From the NCBI GenBank assembly GCA_026419785.1, contig JAODTK010005862.1, forward strand, positions 1-64,000: a stretch of DNA of 64,000 bases, read 5' to 3'. Shown here piece by piece: positions 9,915-22,170 of this stretch (positions within the stretch are counted from its first letter, which is position 1; the number at the start of each line of letters is the position of its first letter). Both the position numbers and the translations under genes were made by a program. The notes beneath the pieces are model-generated. The model was not told where the DNA came from. It made no database searches and saw only the letters and a list, made by a program, of their open reading frames with translations. Source of the stretch: Sclerodactyla briareus (taxonomy: Eukaryota; Echinodermata; Holothuroidea; Dendrochirotida; Sclerodactylidae).

Positions 9915-11525
9915 TATATAAAACAGGTTTAAGGAGTTCAGGCTGCAAAGAGCCCTCTTATCCTACTGTTGGTGGATTTGACAAATGCAAGTGTGTGTCT
10001 GGAAAATTGATTCAGGCTGATTAAAAAAAGGTTAACAGAGGTACAAAAACCAAAAAAATAGCCACCAGAAGAAAAAAAAAAATCGACCAAAAAGAGCTCA
10101 CTGAACGGAAAAAAAGGTAGATAGGCACTGGATTATGATTGTCGGGCCTCTTGACTATTTTCATTCAAAGTGTGGGCCACCTTGACATCTTTTTTAGTAT
10201 TGGGGCCACTTGACCCTCTTTATTATTAATATTTTCTTATTTATTGTTAGTATTATCATTTTTTTGGCCTCATTGACATCTTTTCATCAATAAGGGCCGC
10301 CTTGACGTCTTTTTTGATAGTGGGTCATTTGACCATCTTTTTCCTTTCTTTGTTTCATTTTACTTTTCTTTCATTTTTGTTACTATAAGGTTACAAAAAA
10401 CTGTGCCTATGAGCGAGTGCAAGACAGAGCGTAGAGGCACACCGGTGATGAACAGAAAAAGAAGAGGACGGCGTTAAGTGTGAGGAGGAAACCCGCCCCC
10501 CCCCACCCCTCCTGCTTTCCCTTGCTTTCCCAACCCGCACCACGAACGAAGCTCTCCTCTGAAAAGAGAACCCCAATTGAAGTTTTGTAGTTGTTAAGTG
10601 GGTTATTTAAGAGTTGAAGATAAATGAGGTTGATATTGGGAGGTTGGAGGTCTGACATTATTAACACGGGTCTTATCAATTTATGTTAACCCCGGTTAAA
10701 GAGAGGGGTACAGTTTGCCGCAAGGAGGACCTCACGCTTAGAGCCGTAGTTAGGAATTTTGCGAGAGCAATTTTGAGGGCTGAGAGGTGAATCCACTTAA
10801 TTTAGCTAGTTGGTAGGTGATGCTGCCATACTCGAGAATAGGACGGATGTACGAGAAGTAAATCGTAGATGGTTTATCGGGGAGATGTTCTTAAAGACCT
10901 AAAGAGGGGAATTTGGAAAATGGCAGCACCAGTGAGATTATTGATATGATTATTAAGGCCTTAGTTTATTATCAACGAGGTGATCCCCTAAAATTTAGCT
11001 GTGGAAGCTCAAGGGGAGTTCTATCCCTCGTAAAAGTGAGGGTCGCTAATTGTTAGGAATTGTTAGTCCGGGGGAGTTTTGTTAAAGTGGGATTAATTTA
11101 AGTTGGTAGCATTTATTTTAATCCGCCCGAGAACTGCACAAATGCTCAGATGTCATGGATGGGCGCGCTGAAGTTTGATTTCTTTGTGCTTGTACTTAAT
11201 AGAGGTGTACACAATGGCAATCGTGTCACCGGCAAATTGAGGGAAAGTTATATTGTTGTTACAGGGAAGGTCATTAAACAAAGATGATATAGGTAGAGGG
11301 CTTGAGGACACAGACCTCTGGGGGGTACCAGCATTGAGATTAAAATGCAAGGACGAAGTGTCATTATAATAAATGGACATTTTCCTATTACGGAGGGGGG
11401 AAACGAAGAAAGGAGGATCAAGAAGCTACGGCACCCCCAAGCATAGACAAGTCGGAGGCGAAGCCATTGTGACCAGCATGATCAAAGGCTTTTTCCACAT
11501 CAAGGAAAACTGCAGTAATGATATC
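9915..11525 (-). mobile_element. Jockey-like LINE fragment, 5'-truncated
   Basis: This is a non-LTR retrotransposon on the minus strand. Near 11480-11520 the peptide reads AVFLDVEKAFDHAGHNG, reverse transcriptase motif A. Then come NRKMSIYYNDTSS-like residues, FNLNAGTPQ (family form AGTPQGSVLSPLLF) near 11310, FNDLP near 11270, and QFAGDTI at about 11222-11238, where the family has FADDT. The second catalytic Asp is Gly here, so this copy is inactive as read. Further downstream, YIRPILEYGS (about 10830-10850) is typical of the region after the RT. The tail (9915-10380) includes a degenerate repeat. Block B runs straight across this place (53235-53270), so the LINE is an insertion specific to A or an exact loss from B. 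Confidence 0.82.
10140..10350 (+). repeat. degenerate tandem repeat in LINE tail
   Basis: The phrase 'gggccaccttgacatctttttt' recurs in varied form about five times, separated by AT-rich spacers of some 30-80 bases. It lies in the 3' tail region of the LINE. Confidence 0.6.
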
Positions 11526-12100
11526 TTTTCTACTCTAGGTAAAACATTTACAATCATTATAATTGTACGAACTTCAAACGTCCCAAATAAGCAGTGTCCA
11601 GTGGAAGGTGCACGTTTGGTGTTGTTTTAGAGAATGCGTTCCCTTTACTTCAATACGTCAGTAGGTATAAACCCCTCCGCCTTAATCATGATTTACTAGT
11701 GCCACATGCCAGGAAGTCGGTGGTGGTTGGGGGTTGAGCATATGCTCGTGGCATTACCCAGCTGTCATTAAAGGTGACCAAAGGGGGAAGACAGCAGGGG
11801 TCGAGTACACTTGGACAACACTATTATCCCACGCAAAGACCAGTGATGTTCTGTTTTAAAACCTCCACCTCCCTCTGCCACAGTTGCTATGTTCCCTTTT
11901 TTTGAGGTATTTTGTCGGGTATTCTGGGGGGCGCACACAAAAAGTGATTCTACACTACAGAGATTCTGCTGCATTTGATGGTTTTTTTTCTTTTAAATAT
12001 TCGTACGGAACGTACTCAATTAGCGAATAGAAGAATGGCCGTTGATTTCTAGGAGCAATATTTCACTCAAAGGTGATGTGACTGTTTTACTGCTAAGTTT
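11526..12100. other. intronic sequence shared with block B
   Basis: 11600-11980 aligns with 53310-53660. Anchors include 'gttggtgttgttttag'-like and 'cagtaggta' stretches. No exon is seen. Confidence 0.45.
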
Positions 12101-12109
12101 TTTCAATAG

Positions 12110-12400
12110 AAAAAAATAGGCAGGGACTGCGTTATAAGTAGGGCCCACCTCATTGCCCGGCTTGGGTGCAGATCAGTAGTTAGTTTTACTGGAGCTACAA
12201 ATCGCTCGGCTATTATGTTGTTCAGGTGGCGGGGATTCGCTACGTCTACGTGACATTCATCGCCGACGCCGCAAAAAATATTTTTTTGGTACATAGCATT
12301 CCATGGATAGAACCTAAAAAATTGTTTCGCCCAAGTTTGGATACGAAATAACAAATTGACATTTCTCAAGATCCAGTGCACAAGTCAAGGCTGATCGCCA
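12110..12400 (-). pseudogene. possible upstream exon of fucosyltransferase copy A
   Basis: A minus-strand frame here reads ...NAMYQKNIFCGVGDECHVDV...IIAERFVAP...DLHPSRAM. Its B counterpart (53800-54010) keeps DECHVD and RFVAP. In GT10 proteins the segment before the catalytic exon has a C..C.V.TD pattern, then a hydrophobic run, then DLP.R, which this could match. A possible donor ('atgag|gtgggc') exists in A, but its phase does not fit the acceptor at 7281 and B lacks it. Position and orientation fit an upstream exon, while the protein match is weak. Shared non-coding repeat sequence is the alternative. Confidence 0.3.
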
Positions 12401-13140
12401 TCGCTGTCATACCCAGTGTGAACAAATCGTGGCGGGTGCAATTACACGTCGATCGAAATGTTAAATAAAAAGAACACTAAATTATTTTGAAGACGCGAGG
12501 GCCAAAAATATACCCCCAAAATTTCATGAAAGTTCCTTTGTTACCATTGGGTCACAAGCAGCCGAAAGAAGAATGAAATGTCATGCCCCTCCCGGGGGGG
12601 CCGCAATATGCTCGAAAAATGCCCTGAATACTGTAAATTCCAACCGCTGTTCTTGTGAGATCGTTTTTCCGATGCACTTACCCAGAATGCCTGACTACCA
12701 CAATTTCTAGAGTTATCCTCGTGTGGATACTGACGAGTTGCTTGTAGGATAAACCTCATGTGACTTTGGTTGTTGTACAACGTGGTATACAGTAAGGTTT
12801 GATATGTCAATAATTCCAAGCCTTGCTCGCGCCCGCTCGTGTGGTTATACATGACCCAGCGGAAAAAAATGAGTTCAATTGAACTACAGAAAGGTATTTG
12901 TCCCCCCCTTTAAAAATAATCACACATGTGTGTCGATATTTCTGTATTAACTGCCAAATATAACATTTTTCAATTAGCACGATCCGTCGCCGATTATGTA
13001 TTGTATGGCATATCCATATCCCGATGATCTCGCTTCTCGTCTCGCACTTCCCCACCACCCGCATAAGGTATGCTCACATGTCGGTTGTGTGGTCCAGACC
13101 ACCACCAAAAGGTAGAGATAGGCCGGTGTTGTGTTGGTAT
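12400..13140. other. upstream end of duplicated block A
   Basis: Alignment with B continues (12920-13080 with 54480-54640, sharing 'ccaaatataacattt' and 'aggtatgctcacatgt') and fades after about 13140. No recognised coding signal is present. Confidence 0.45.
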
Positions 13141-15182
13141 TAAAACGAAGAGAAACAACAACTAAAAAGATATTCAGTAGGCAAGGTTTCACAGCACAAA
13201 ATGCAAGTTGATGTGTAACATTGCCCCGCGAAACATTGCAAATTGATGTGATGTTCTGCCTAATAGGCACGGACGTCGCTATGGTGAGTGGGATTGTGTA
13301 TTGTTTCGCACACCCAACACACGAAAAACACCAAATCAAATCAAATAATGATTTCACAATTTGGCTCGGATGCTGTACATGAGGCCTGCTGTATTTTCTC
13401 CTGTGGCTACAGTAACTTGGGTAAAGCATAGCTGTGTATATTCTTACAATTGTTTAAGCCTCTTAAAATTTGACGATCCGTACGATCAATTGCGACTGGC
13501 TTGATATAATTACAAAGCGGCCTTGGGAAAAGTTACCGAGTGCAGAAAAAACGCACGCTGTATAAATCTTAATATATAAAGAGGAATTCATGACACATCG
13601 CGCGGAGGGCGGGTATATAGCGAGCAGAGGGCTGCGACCAAAGTTTTAGGGGGAAATGGCACTAGCCGGAATGGGACAGCGTTGACTCGTGTCGCAAGGT
13701 GAGTGGGGGCTAGAGAACAGACTAAATTATATCGCCACTGTTTGAGACTGGAAAAAATCGTAGCTTGGCGCACCACGGGTAGCTATGGGGTCGGGTTTTG
13801 AACATTGACCGGGTCGGAATTACTTAATATTGGTTCCTAATTCGTGTCTTCAATGCCTCGATTGAACCAACGTTTTTTTTATAAAAAAATATCCAACAGT
13901 CCTTGAAGGGCATTGTGTTGTGATTAATCCCGGATATTGGAAGATACTCGATATGACATTCACAGATCGCCAGCGCTGAAGTCGATGAAGAGATACTGCA
14001 TGGTTGAGACTTCATTTTCGATTTTCTGGCACTCCAAGTAGTTCCCACGGTGCCTGTATCAGCTAGGCAGTGTTCAAATTGACAATCATCAGGCGAAGGC
14101 CTACACCGAATAAAGAGTGAACCTGGAGACCAGTGTGCACTACCTTTGACGATTTGAGCGTGATCCGGTTTATTTCTTGTGAAGGGACACAAATCAAGCA
14201 GGATCCAAAGATACCATCCAGAATTTTGCGGGGGGAGGTTGACATTTTAGAGGATGAAAATGAAAAAACTGTAATAAGAATGTAAAAGGGCGCTACTGTA
14301 AATATCTAGCAACCAAGAATACATTAAGGACGTTCATTTCATTGATTGTAGAATAGTATTCTATTAGAGAAATCAATAGTGTGCTACCGTAATGCGGAGG
14401 GGACCTAATGAGAATTATTCAATAAGCCAAGGCTACCGCTAGCCTGCAAGAGTTTAGTTTTTTCTTTTTTTCGTTAGTAAAAAGCAGTATTCATGTTTTC
14501 AAAAAAAAAACTTCATGAAACGACAAACATGCTTTTGTACCACAAAAAACGAACTATTATTTTCCATAGAAGACAGAATAGTCGGTTTCTTCTTTTATGG
14601 CCACGCAAAGTTCTTGCAAGCGTGGATGGCCTTTTAACTCGACTGTGAGGATTCAGACGTGGAATTGCTGAAACACGCCTAAGAACAGAGCAGTTTATCT
14701 CCAATTATACTACAATATAGATTACGGACACTAAGTTGCATAAATCGAAACAGTATTTAGTACGATAGCAACACCTTCCTGCTGGAAATACCAAATGTTA
14801 CCTTACATTGCCTTGTTTACTCGAACAAAATATTATGGACAAGAGACTAGAGCTTGTCATGGTTGTTACGAGAAGTTGTTTCTGATGCGTCTCGTGGCAA
14901 ATCATTGTTAAACTGTGAGAAGGAAAATTAGAACCCAGACATATGTGAACATAATAGGGGTAATGAAACACAACCAAAGTGACCTAAATTTATTTTCAGG
15001 TTATACAGACATGGAAGTGGAATATGATATAGTTTGTGAAACATTGGAATGTCCAACAGAAATATGGAAATTTATTTAAGTCAAAAACAATTAAAGCTAA
15101 TACATGCAATGAATTTGCCTATACCATGTTAAATTCAGCTAATTGTTTTCATGGTCATGTGAATTGCAAAACAAAAAATGAA
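13140..15182. other. unassigned sequence with one unplaced open frame
   Basis: A minus-strand frame at 13824-14219 stays open for over 120 codons and is fairly Cys-rich (RCRPSPDDCQFEHC). I do not recognise it, and there is no second copy in the window for comparison. The rest is AT-rich and featureless. Confidence 0.35.
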
Positions 15183-16245
15183 AAAAGTCCTATAAGAGGC
15201 AGATGAACTACCCCCACTAGGGTCCGTGGTTGATAGATGTCTGGTTGTAACTCCTGTATTGATAGAAATGGACAAGTCCTATAAGGGGCGACATGAAACT
15301 ACCCCTAATAGATCCTTGATAAAAGGATCTTGGCTGTCGATATCAAATGGACAAGTACTCTAAGGGGCGAACGAACGACCCTAATAGATCCGTGATATAG
15401 GAGATGTAGGCCTGTCGATTATAAATTTGACAACAAGTCATGTAAGGGCAGCCGGAAACACCCCATATACGTTCATAGGAGATGTCCTGACTGTCGAATT
15501 ATAAATTTGACCACGTCGTACAAGGGGCAAATCGTAATTATCCCTAATAGATCCGTGATATGAGAGGTTTGGCTGTCGATAATAAATGACAAGTCCTATA
15601 AGGGGCAGATGAAACTACCCCTAATAGATCACGTGTGGGAATGTTGGCTGTCGGTATTATAAAAATGTGACAAGTCCTATAAGGGGCAAATGGATTAACA
15701 CCTAATAGATCTGTGATTAAGAGATGTTTGGCTTAGCTGTCGATTATGAAATCTGGACAAGTCCGATTAGAGGGTGCAGATGAATTACCCCTGAATGGAC
15801 TCGTGCTAGGAGATGTCCAACTGTCGAGAAGGGGCAGGATGAACACCCCTAATAGGCTCCGTGCTAATAGATCGTCTGGCTGTCATCTGATGTATATAAA
15901 ATAGAAATGATAATCCTATAAGGAGGCAAATGAACTACCCCTAATAGATCCCGTGATAGGAGATGTTCTGGTTGCCATTTGTAAGTAATAGAAATACTCA
16001 GTAATCGTAATAGTAATAGAAAAGTCCTTTAAGGGGCAAATGAACTACCCTGAGACAGGCCCCAGTAGATCCCTGATAGGAAGATTTCTAGCAGAGGTCA
16101 GTGTAAAGTTGACAAAGTCCTAAAAGGCAGATGATCTACCCCCAATGGTGTTCAGCGAGGAGAGATGTCTGGCACCATTTGTACATATTAGAAAATAACC
16201 CGTCCTCTAAGAAGCGATGAACGACCCCCAGTAGTTCAAGTCGCC
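15183..16245 (+). repeat. minisatellite array 1, about 80-bp unit with palindromic core
   Basis: About 13 head-to-tail units of roughly 75-110 bases. Each opens with a core like 'aaggggcagatgaactacccc' followed by 'taatagatccgtgatagg', then 'gagatgtctggctgtcgat' and an AT-rich spacer ending in 'gacaagtcc'. The core is an imperfect palindrome with GGGG and CCCC arms. Units drift toward the right end, and one in the middle has a shortened spacer. The core motif is shared with the array at 40790-41215, but the spacers differ. Confidence 0.9.
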
Positions 16246-19235
16246 CCTGCGTCTGGACAGTATCTGATTGGTTTCTAGGTTATTCGATTTCCTGCCTAAC
16301 TGACTAGCTTCGTGTTCATTGTATCATGCAGATGTGATAGCTATATCCAGAAATGTGTGACATCAGGTGGATTGTAACATTAAGCGAATATTAACGCCCT
16401 AAGTAGGTCCTAAGGTGAAATTGACGTTGAAACGGACTTGGGTAGGTGACTATACTTAAACACCTATTGGCCCGGAAATTCTTCTGGTCCATTTCTTCGT
16501 CAAGTGAAACATTACTGGGGCGAGCATGGTGGTGGGTTTCCCTTCCAGTATTCCAACACTGGAGGCCTGACTCTCTGCAAAACTGGACCTGTGGAAGAAA
16601 ATCAGGACATATTACATAATAGATTTCACTTAAAAATGATTATCACAGATGCACCGTTTCCCCACCGAAATTTGGCCTATAAAGTTGAATGAAATGGATG
16701 AATGATTACCTTGCGCGGGTGTAACAGCAAGGACGATAGTGTGAACAACGGTGAGGATGTCAGTTAGGTGGGAAGATATCTCGCCAAGGATCAATTAAAT
16801 CCCTATGACCTCCATTTAAGGATATTACGGGAAAATTCAGTCGCGGTCTTGCACCGTGTTTTGTCAAGAGGCCCCTATAACCCTACTGGTTCTAGTTGAT
16901 AAAAAGCGGGCCGGCCCTACCGCCGATAAGGCCACGTCCAGCCATCCAGCTCGCCTCTGGCTCCGGGCCCGGGTGATTGAAGCGGTGGATGGACTCTCGT
17001 GTTCGTTGCCTGCCATTGCACGTGCTTTCATGAGTGGGTGGCCTAAAGTGAACGGGGCTCGCGTTTATTGGTATGTTACTGAATTCGCATGAATTCAGTG
17101 AAGTTAGAAGTGGGCTTATATAAAGGAAAACAATATACAATCAGAATATGAACCTAACGCGCTTTGAACAACTGCACTGACTATCATATTTTTAACGGAG
17201 GGGCGTGGGGGGGGGGTGGGGGTTCGCCTATATTCGACAACTGATCTGCGTGTGAACAGGCATGTATAAACAGTCCATACAACGAGGTGTTTGGCCTGCA
17301 TGGGAATCACATCCCATTTGACAATCAGATATCACCTAAACACCATAAATCACGTGAACGTAGAAACCTTCTGAAGGAATTGAATTAACCACGTGATTAC
17401 CTTCTAACTTCTTCTTGGCAGTTGCCAATTAAAAAAGGGGCGACTTCATCTCGATTGATTTATCCCTTAAAAACTTTTAATCATTTTGTCAAAAGTTTCA
17501 CTGAGATTAACTTGTACATACAACATACCGTCTGTGTAAATGCTGTCCACGGATGGCCCCAGAATCTTTGAGTGGATATCGTTGCATGAGATGGTCATTC
17601 GATCGGACGCGCCCCGCACAACTGGTTAACCGTCCTAAAATGCAATACACTGCATGCTCACATTCCTATTCTTTAGCTCTTTATTTACTATCCTTCTGGC
17701 TATTAATGGGGAGCAACTGAGAGCCCAGCCGACTTCATCACCACCCGCGAGGTTTTCACCCAAGCGATATTCTCACCCTCTAACGTATAGCGATCCGTAC
17801 TGCGGGCCTGCATTCGGCAATACGTACAGTATCCATGTGACGGACGAGCAAGCTTTCTTTTTTAATTGGCCGCCTTTTATTGCAACAGACAATTTCAGAT
17901 TTGCATTGCGTCTCTTAGCAAAGAGCGGAATGGTGCATCTCATGAAATTGGTATCAATAGTAGGACTCATTATTATTCTTATTCTCATCGGGGCGCTCCA
18001 CAGATCTTGGAATGAAAATGGGTGACTTCAATACAATACATCAATATTTTGTTATCATAGACTATCGGAAGCACGTATTTTTCCGGTCTGTTTTTCCGTT
18101 CGTTTTTTTTTCCCCGTTTTTCGTAGTTGTCATTTATTAGGTGTTCACACAAGTTCTGATTGGCGGTATAGGAAGGTGCAGTGCATTGTCGGGTCTGTAT
18201 AATGAGTGATAGGCAGGAACCACCGCGCAACTATAATTGCTGGTGCTGGTACACAGTACGGCATATATTTTATTTGTTTTTAATCGCGGCCCCGGTAGGC
18301 CAACCAGGACCACGGTCGGCATAATCGGGTAGAGTGGGAAGAGCCCGGCTTTCCCCGCTCACAGTATCATTCAGCCGAGATGGAGGGGTGGTGGTGGGGA
18401 GGGAAACACGGGATACTTTTGCAGTTGAAAAAATAGCATATGTTCCTAACATATCTGCTTATCTACTGTAACCGATCCACTCATTGGATTCCCTAAAAGG
18501 GTGCAGCAGGACCTGTTTGAAAAATGTACCGGTATAATCATTGTGATGACGACCTTCACCGCAGATTTTAATTATCACCCCCGCAATACTGTGAGAAAAT
18601 TCGGGGATTTTTTATACGGGTCCACTTTTCAGCGTTGAAACACGTCGGCGTTTGCCCGCCTGCACGTGTTAGTTTACTAATCGGGTGTTCTGTTCCTACA
18701 CTCTTGTGTCTATTTTTTTTTCTCTCTTTTTTTTCAATCTGTAATTCCAATGACTATACTCACTCTTAAATTAAATGTTGCATAAAGTTTTACACAACAC
18801 TGTTTACTAGCACAGCTATGGCATTGTTGTGTAACACAACATCTTGTGAAACTTGTGGGAAACTACACCAAATATGTATACAGATTATACACATGCGAGT
18901 GTCGTTTTTCTGCACTGACACCGGGAATAGATGTGCTAGCTAGTAGTTCACATTTCAATTAGAGTGAGTTCGGTTTTGCACGCGGGCGGCATCACAGGGG
19001 GGAGGTTTACATGTAGGGACATAATATCAAATGCCCCCATATTTTTTGGGGACGTGAAAAAAGGACATTAACGGCCCCCCCCCTCCCCCCAATGTGCTTG
19101 AATCGAACTGTCAGTCTTCCCAACACGTACAATAACCGATGACTAGAGTTTAGTCCACTTCTGATACTTATTTGTTCAAAACAGACTGATTTTACCAGCC
19201 TGACGTGCTGCTCTTGAAGAAAGATGAAAGCTATA
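16246..19235. other. unassigned sequence
   Basis: No gene family is recognised in this stretch. There is a G-rich run at 17205-17222. A plus-strand frame at 17654-18025 has a hydrophobic start and a second hydrophobic run near its end, but no counterpart or splice signal supports it. Short T-rich runs occur near 18105 and 18712. Confidence 0.35.
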
Positions 19236-19239
19236 TGCA

Positions 19240-19800
19240 ACTAAGAACACCAGAGCAGGAAATTTTCTGCTGCCTGGTTCGATTTTTTAATCAAAATGCC
19301 CGAAAAATGTACAATTCTCCACGCCCAGTGATGTTCAATGCAATTTCCAAGATGCGGGCGACCTCTAACCTCCATTTGAAAGGGTTTTCTTATGGGCAGC
19401 GGAATACATCTAAAAATTAGAGGTATAGTAAGAATGAAGGCCGTGATGAAGAATTAAGGGATGAATATCGACCATTTCCGGAATTTTTTTGCAACTTCCG
19501 TGATGTTGCTTTAGTGCCCAAAGCGAAAGGCCCGGGAAGTGCTTCTCCCACGATCTGGGGGTCTGTAAGACCGAAATTTCTCTTGCAACGCTTCGCGTCA
19601 ACTGGTGGTGGCGCGAACTGTAATAAATAAACACAGTCAGTTCTTTCAAGATCGTTTCTTGAAATTTATCTCCTGAAATTGATATGCTGCTTACGCTGCC
19701 ATACGACCCGCAAGTCTCCCTCCATGCAATCTGGGGGCCTGAAGACACAATAAATCTCGGACCTCAGCCGTCAACCGATGGTGGCTCGAATCGTAAGTCG
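19240..19800 (-). mobile_element. GCGCCACC-type dispersed repeat, minus copy
   Basis: The reverse complement contains 'gcgccaccaccagttgacgcg', a segment with 'aagcacttcccgggcc', then 'attcttcatcacggccttcattc' and 'attccgctgcccat'. These occur in the same order in the plus-strand copy at 21780-22170. A further short piece of the same core lies at about 19768-19790. Partial copies occur at 21365-21560, 28730-28790, 29245-29480, 44390-44520 and 61700-61850. There is no coding capacity. It is probably a non-autonomous DNA transposon or similar. Confidence 0.6.
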
Positions 19801-21364
19801 CGTAATACAGGACTTGTTATATCAAACAGTTCATTACCTCTCCTATCTAGTTTTGTCCGTCACCCAAAAACCTCCCAGCCCTGTATGTAGAAGGCATCAG
19901 ACCTCATTCCATATGATGGCATCAGTGGCATTGACTGATGTGGCAAGGTCATCTGATCGTAAGTGGACGAGAAAAAAAAAGACGTCCACAAACGAAAACA
20001 CTTGTAAATGTTGCTCCCTCGTAGCTGTATTGACAGGTATTGCCCACCATTGAGGATGTGGCCTCCATGTGCAGCTTCTCCATCATGCCATCAGCCCCCC
20101 ACCTAAGGTGAATATGTTCAGACCCAATTGTGAACGGGCGTAATTTAAGTACGGTTTGGTTTGGTGGGTTTCAGAACGCAGAACTGAAAAACATGACGTT
20201 TTTGGTGTTAGGTTACAGTCCTGAGAGGACAGATGTCAAACGCTTGTCATTATGATACCCGGACACACAGGAATATATCGAGTTCAAATCAGGCAATGCC
20301 AAATTGGTTGATTCATGTCTGTCATTTTATTTGGAGTCCGGTCAGAAAGTCTGTTACCATGTAAAGACCGCATAACAATAACTCTAACTGCAATTGGCCT
20401 ATATAAGGTGAGGAGTCACCACCACGGTCGTTTTACGTTGGTGAGCACGTCCTGTACTCGGGCTAAACTCCTGGTGGCCCGTGCAGGGCTATCTTGAGCT
20501 GATCTCCGCTGACAAATGCTGGCGCCATCATGGCACACTTACCATTGTACTAACATGTGTACCCGCCAGCCAAGTTCGCCTTAGCAGATGAAGAAAAGTG
20601 GGTGAAGTAGTAGATGCAATGATAACCGACTTTCGTATACACCGCGAGTGGCCTGGGTTCAACTCAGGCTTGCGAACCTACCAGCCGTCTCGATCGGCTC
20701 ATTTTTTTCCAAATGCGTGCAGCAAGTGAGGGAGAAACACGAGAGCATCCCTCGCATGTGATATAGGGTGAGGTGGGCACTTTAAACCGTGAGACTGCTA
20801 ACCCCCCTTGTCGGAACCTTGTACCCCTGAATTCCAAACTGAACGCTTGAGCTTTAATCTGAATCACTTGACTTGGATTTCTGTCTGGCATAGCTCCGCG
20901 GACTGTTGATTATTCGATATATTGCGAGCTCGATTCTAATAAAGCTCGACGCATTACAATTGTGGCCTTGGTGAATGCTCCTCTCTACCAGGTGTTAACT
21001 GTACGACAACAACGCGTATGAGGAAGAGAAATCGCATCGCGGGTGCGCTGTAATTATAGCCATTCCACCTAGGTTGTCGTAGTAGATCGGATATAGAAAA
21101 ATGGATCGGGGTAATATTGCTACTCGCTCGATATCGCATTTCAATCAGAACTAAACTACATCCTCCGTCTACCTCAGTTAGCCGTTAACCCACCGGAAAA
21201 ACAGCCGATGCTTTACAAGACGAACGACCGCCTATGGAAAAAAAGACAAAACAGAAAAATGCTGGAGGTAAATCGCCCTCCTCTGGTCACTATTTCGTCA
21301 ACGTTCGACTTCGACCCCGCCCCTCTCCTGTTCTCCTCGCATTTACTCAACTTCCGAGTTCATT
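19801..21364. other. unassigned sequence
   Basis: No gene is recognised. Around 20640-20670 'cctgggttcaactcagg' resembles a pol III box B, but no matching box A or tRNA fold is visible nearby. Confidence 0.35.
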
Positions 21365-22170
21365 AGTTGGTCAGAGCAGTGGCGTAGATTTGTTTCTAGC
21401 ATTTGGGGGGATGACTGATGCGTAAACTATTTGAGCGGAGCGCCAAGCCATTGGTTGGCGCGGAGCTTGCAAGAACTTTCTCCTCTTTTCTGGATTTTAG
21501 GGTCCTTCAGAATGGCCGGAAAAGGCACTTTGTCGGGTGTTTTGAGCTCATTTAAACCAGCATTGAAATATGTATCGCATGGCTGCAATTTCCAATTTAA
21601 TATGCAAGTTACATTGTCCCATCCATAATAGTCCTACATGTCTCAAACTTGTCCTTAATTTTAAATCATAATACCCGTCAACCTGATTTGCTAAAATTGT
21701 GACATCGTCGTCATATTTGAACGGCGATTCGTGTTAAATGGGGAAGGGTGACATACGTGATCAGTAATCCATCTCATTACCATCTAAGTCGAGCCCCACC
21801 ATCGGTTGGCGCGTAGGCATTCAAGAAAAAAATCGTTTTACACTGATCTCAAGATTGCAGGAAATTGCACTTCCAGCCTTATGGCGATGAGCACCATCAT
21901 TGGAATTGACAATAAATTTCTTGAAGAAACTGATTTATGTTCATTCCTTACAATTCTTCATCGTGGCGTTCATTCCTACCATACCCCTCATTTTAGAAGT
22001 ATCCCGCTGCCCATAGACCCTTCCATTCGGGTTAGAGTTTGCCAGCATCTTGGAAAATTGCTCAAACAATCACTGTCGTGGAACATGTGTGCATTTTTCG
22101 GTGCTTTAGACTGAAAATAATCGAGCCGTCAGTCGAAAATTCTGTCATTTTCCATTTTTCAGCGATTTGT
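21365..22170 (+). mobile_element. GCGCCACC-type dispersed repeat, plus copies
   Basis: Two pieces of the family lie here. The first (21365-21560) starts with 'agtggcgtaga' and has 'gagcggagcgccaagccattgg' and 'cagaatggccggaaaaggcac'. The second (21780-22170) has 'cgagccccaccatcggttggcgcg', 'gcaggaaattgcacttcc' and a long right part that pairs in inverted orientation with 19240-19450. Confidence 0.6.

Larger units (their letters stand above)
1490..13140. repeat. segmental duplication block A
   Basis: Many anchors line up in the same order and orientation with block B (47505-54690). Examples are 1540-1640 with 47545-47640, 2100-2220 with 48700-48810, 2335-2400 with 48885-48960, 6380-7320 with 50740-51640, 8810-9360 with 52610-53100, 11600-11980 with 53310-53660, 12100-12450 with 53790-54120 and 12920-13080 with 54480-54640. 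Block A is longer mainly because it holds a Penelope-like element (2575-6045) and a LINE (9915-11525) that B lacks. The copies are clearly diverged, with many small indels, so the duplication is not recent, unless sequence error inflates the difference. The shared content includes the fucosyltransferase exon, so this is a duplicated host locus. Confidence 0.8.

Noticed and set aside
15183-16245. CRISPR-like look of the palindromic repeat with spacers
   Set aside because: Spacers are themselves similar from unit to unit, the units drift, and the context is animal DNA with introns, SINEs and LINEs. It is a minisatellite.
17654-18025. Small membrane protein with signal-like start and C-terminal hydrophobic run
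   Set aside because: Hydrophobic runs arise easily in T-rich DNA. There is no splice signal, homologue or second copy to support it.
20640-20700. tRNA-like box B
   Set aside because: No box A at the right distance and no cloverleaf can be drawn.
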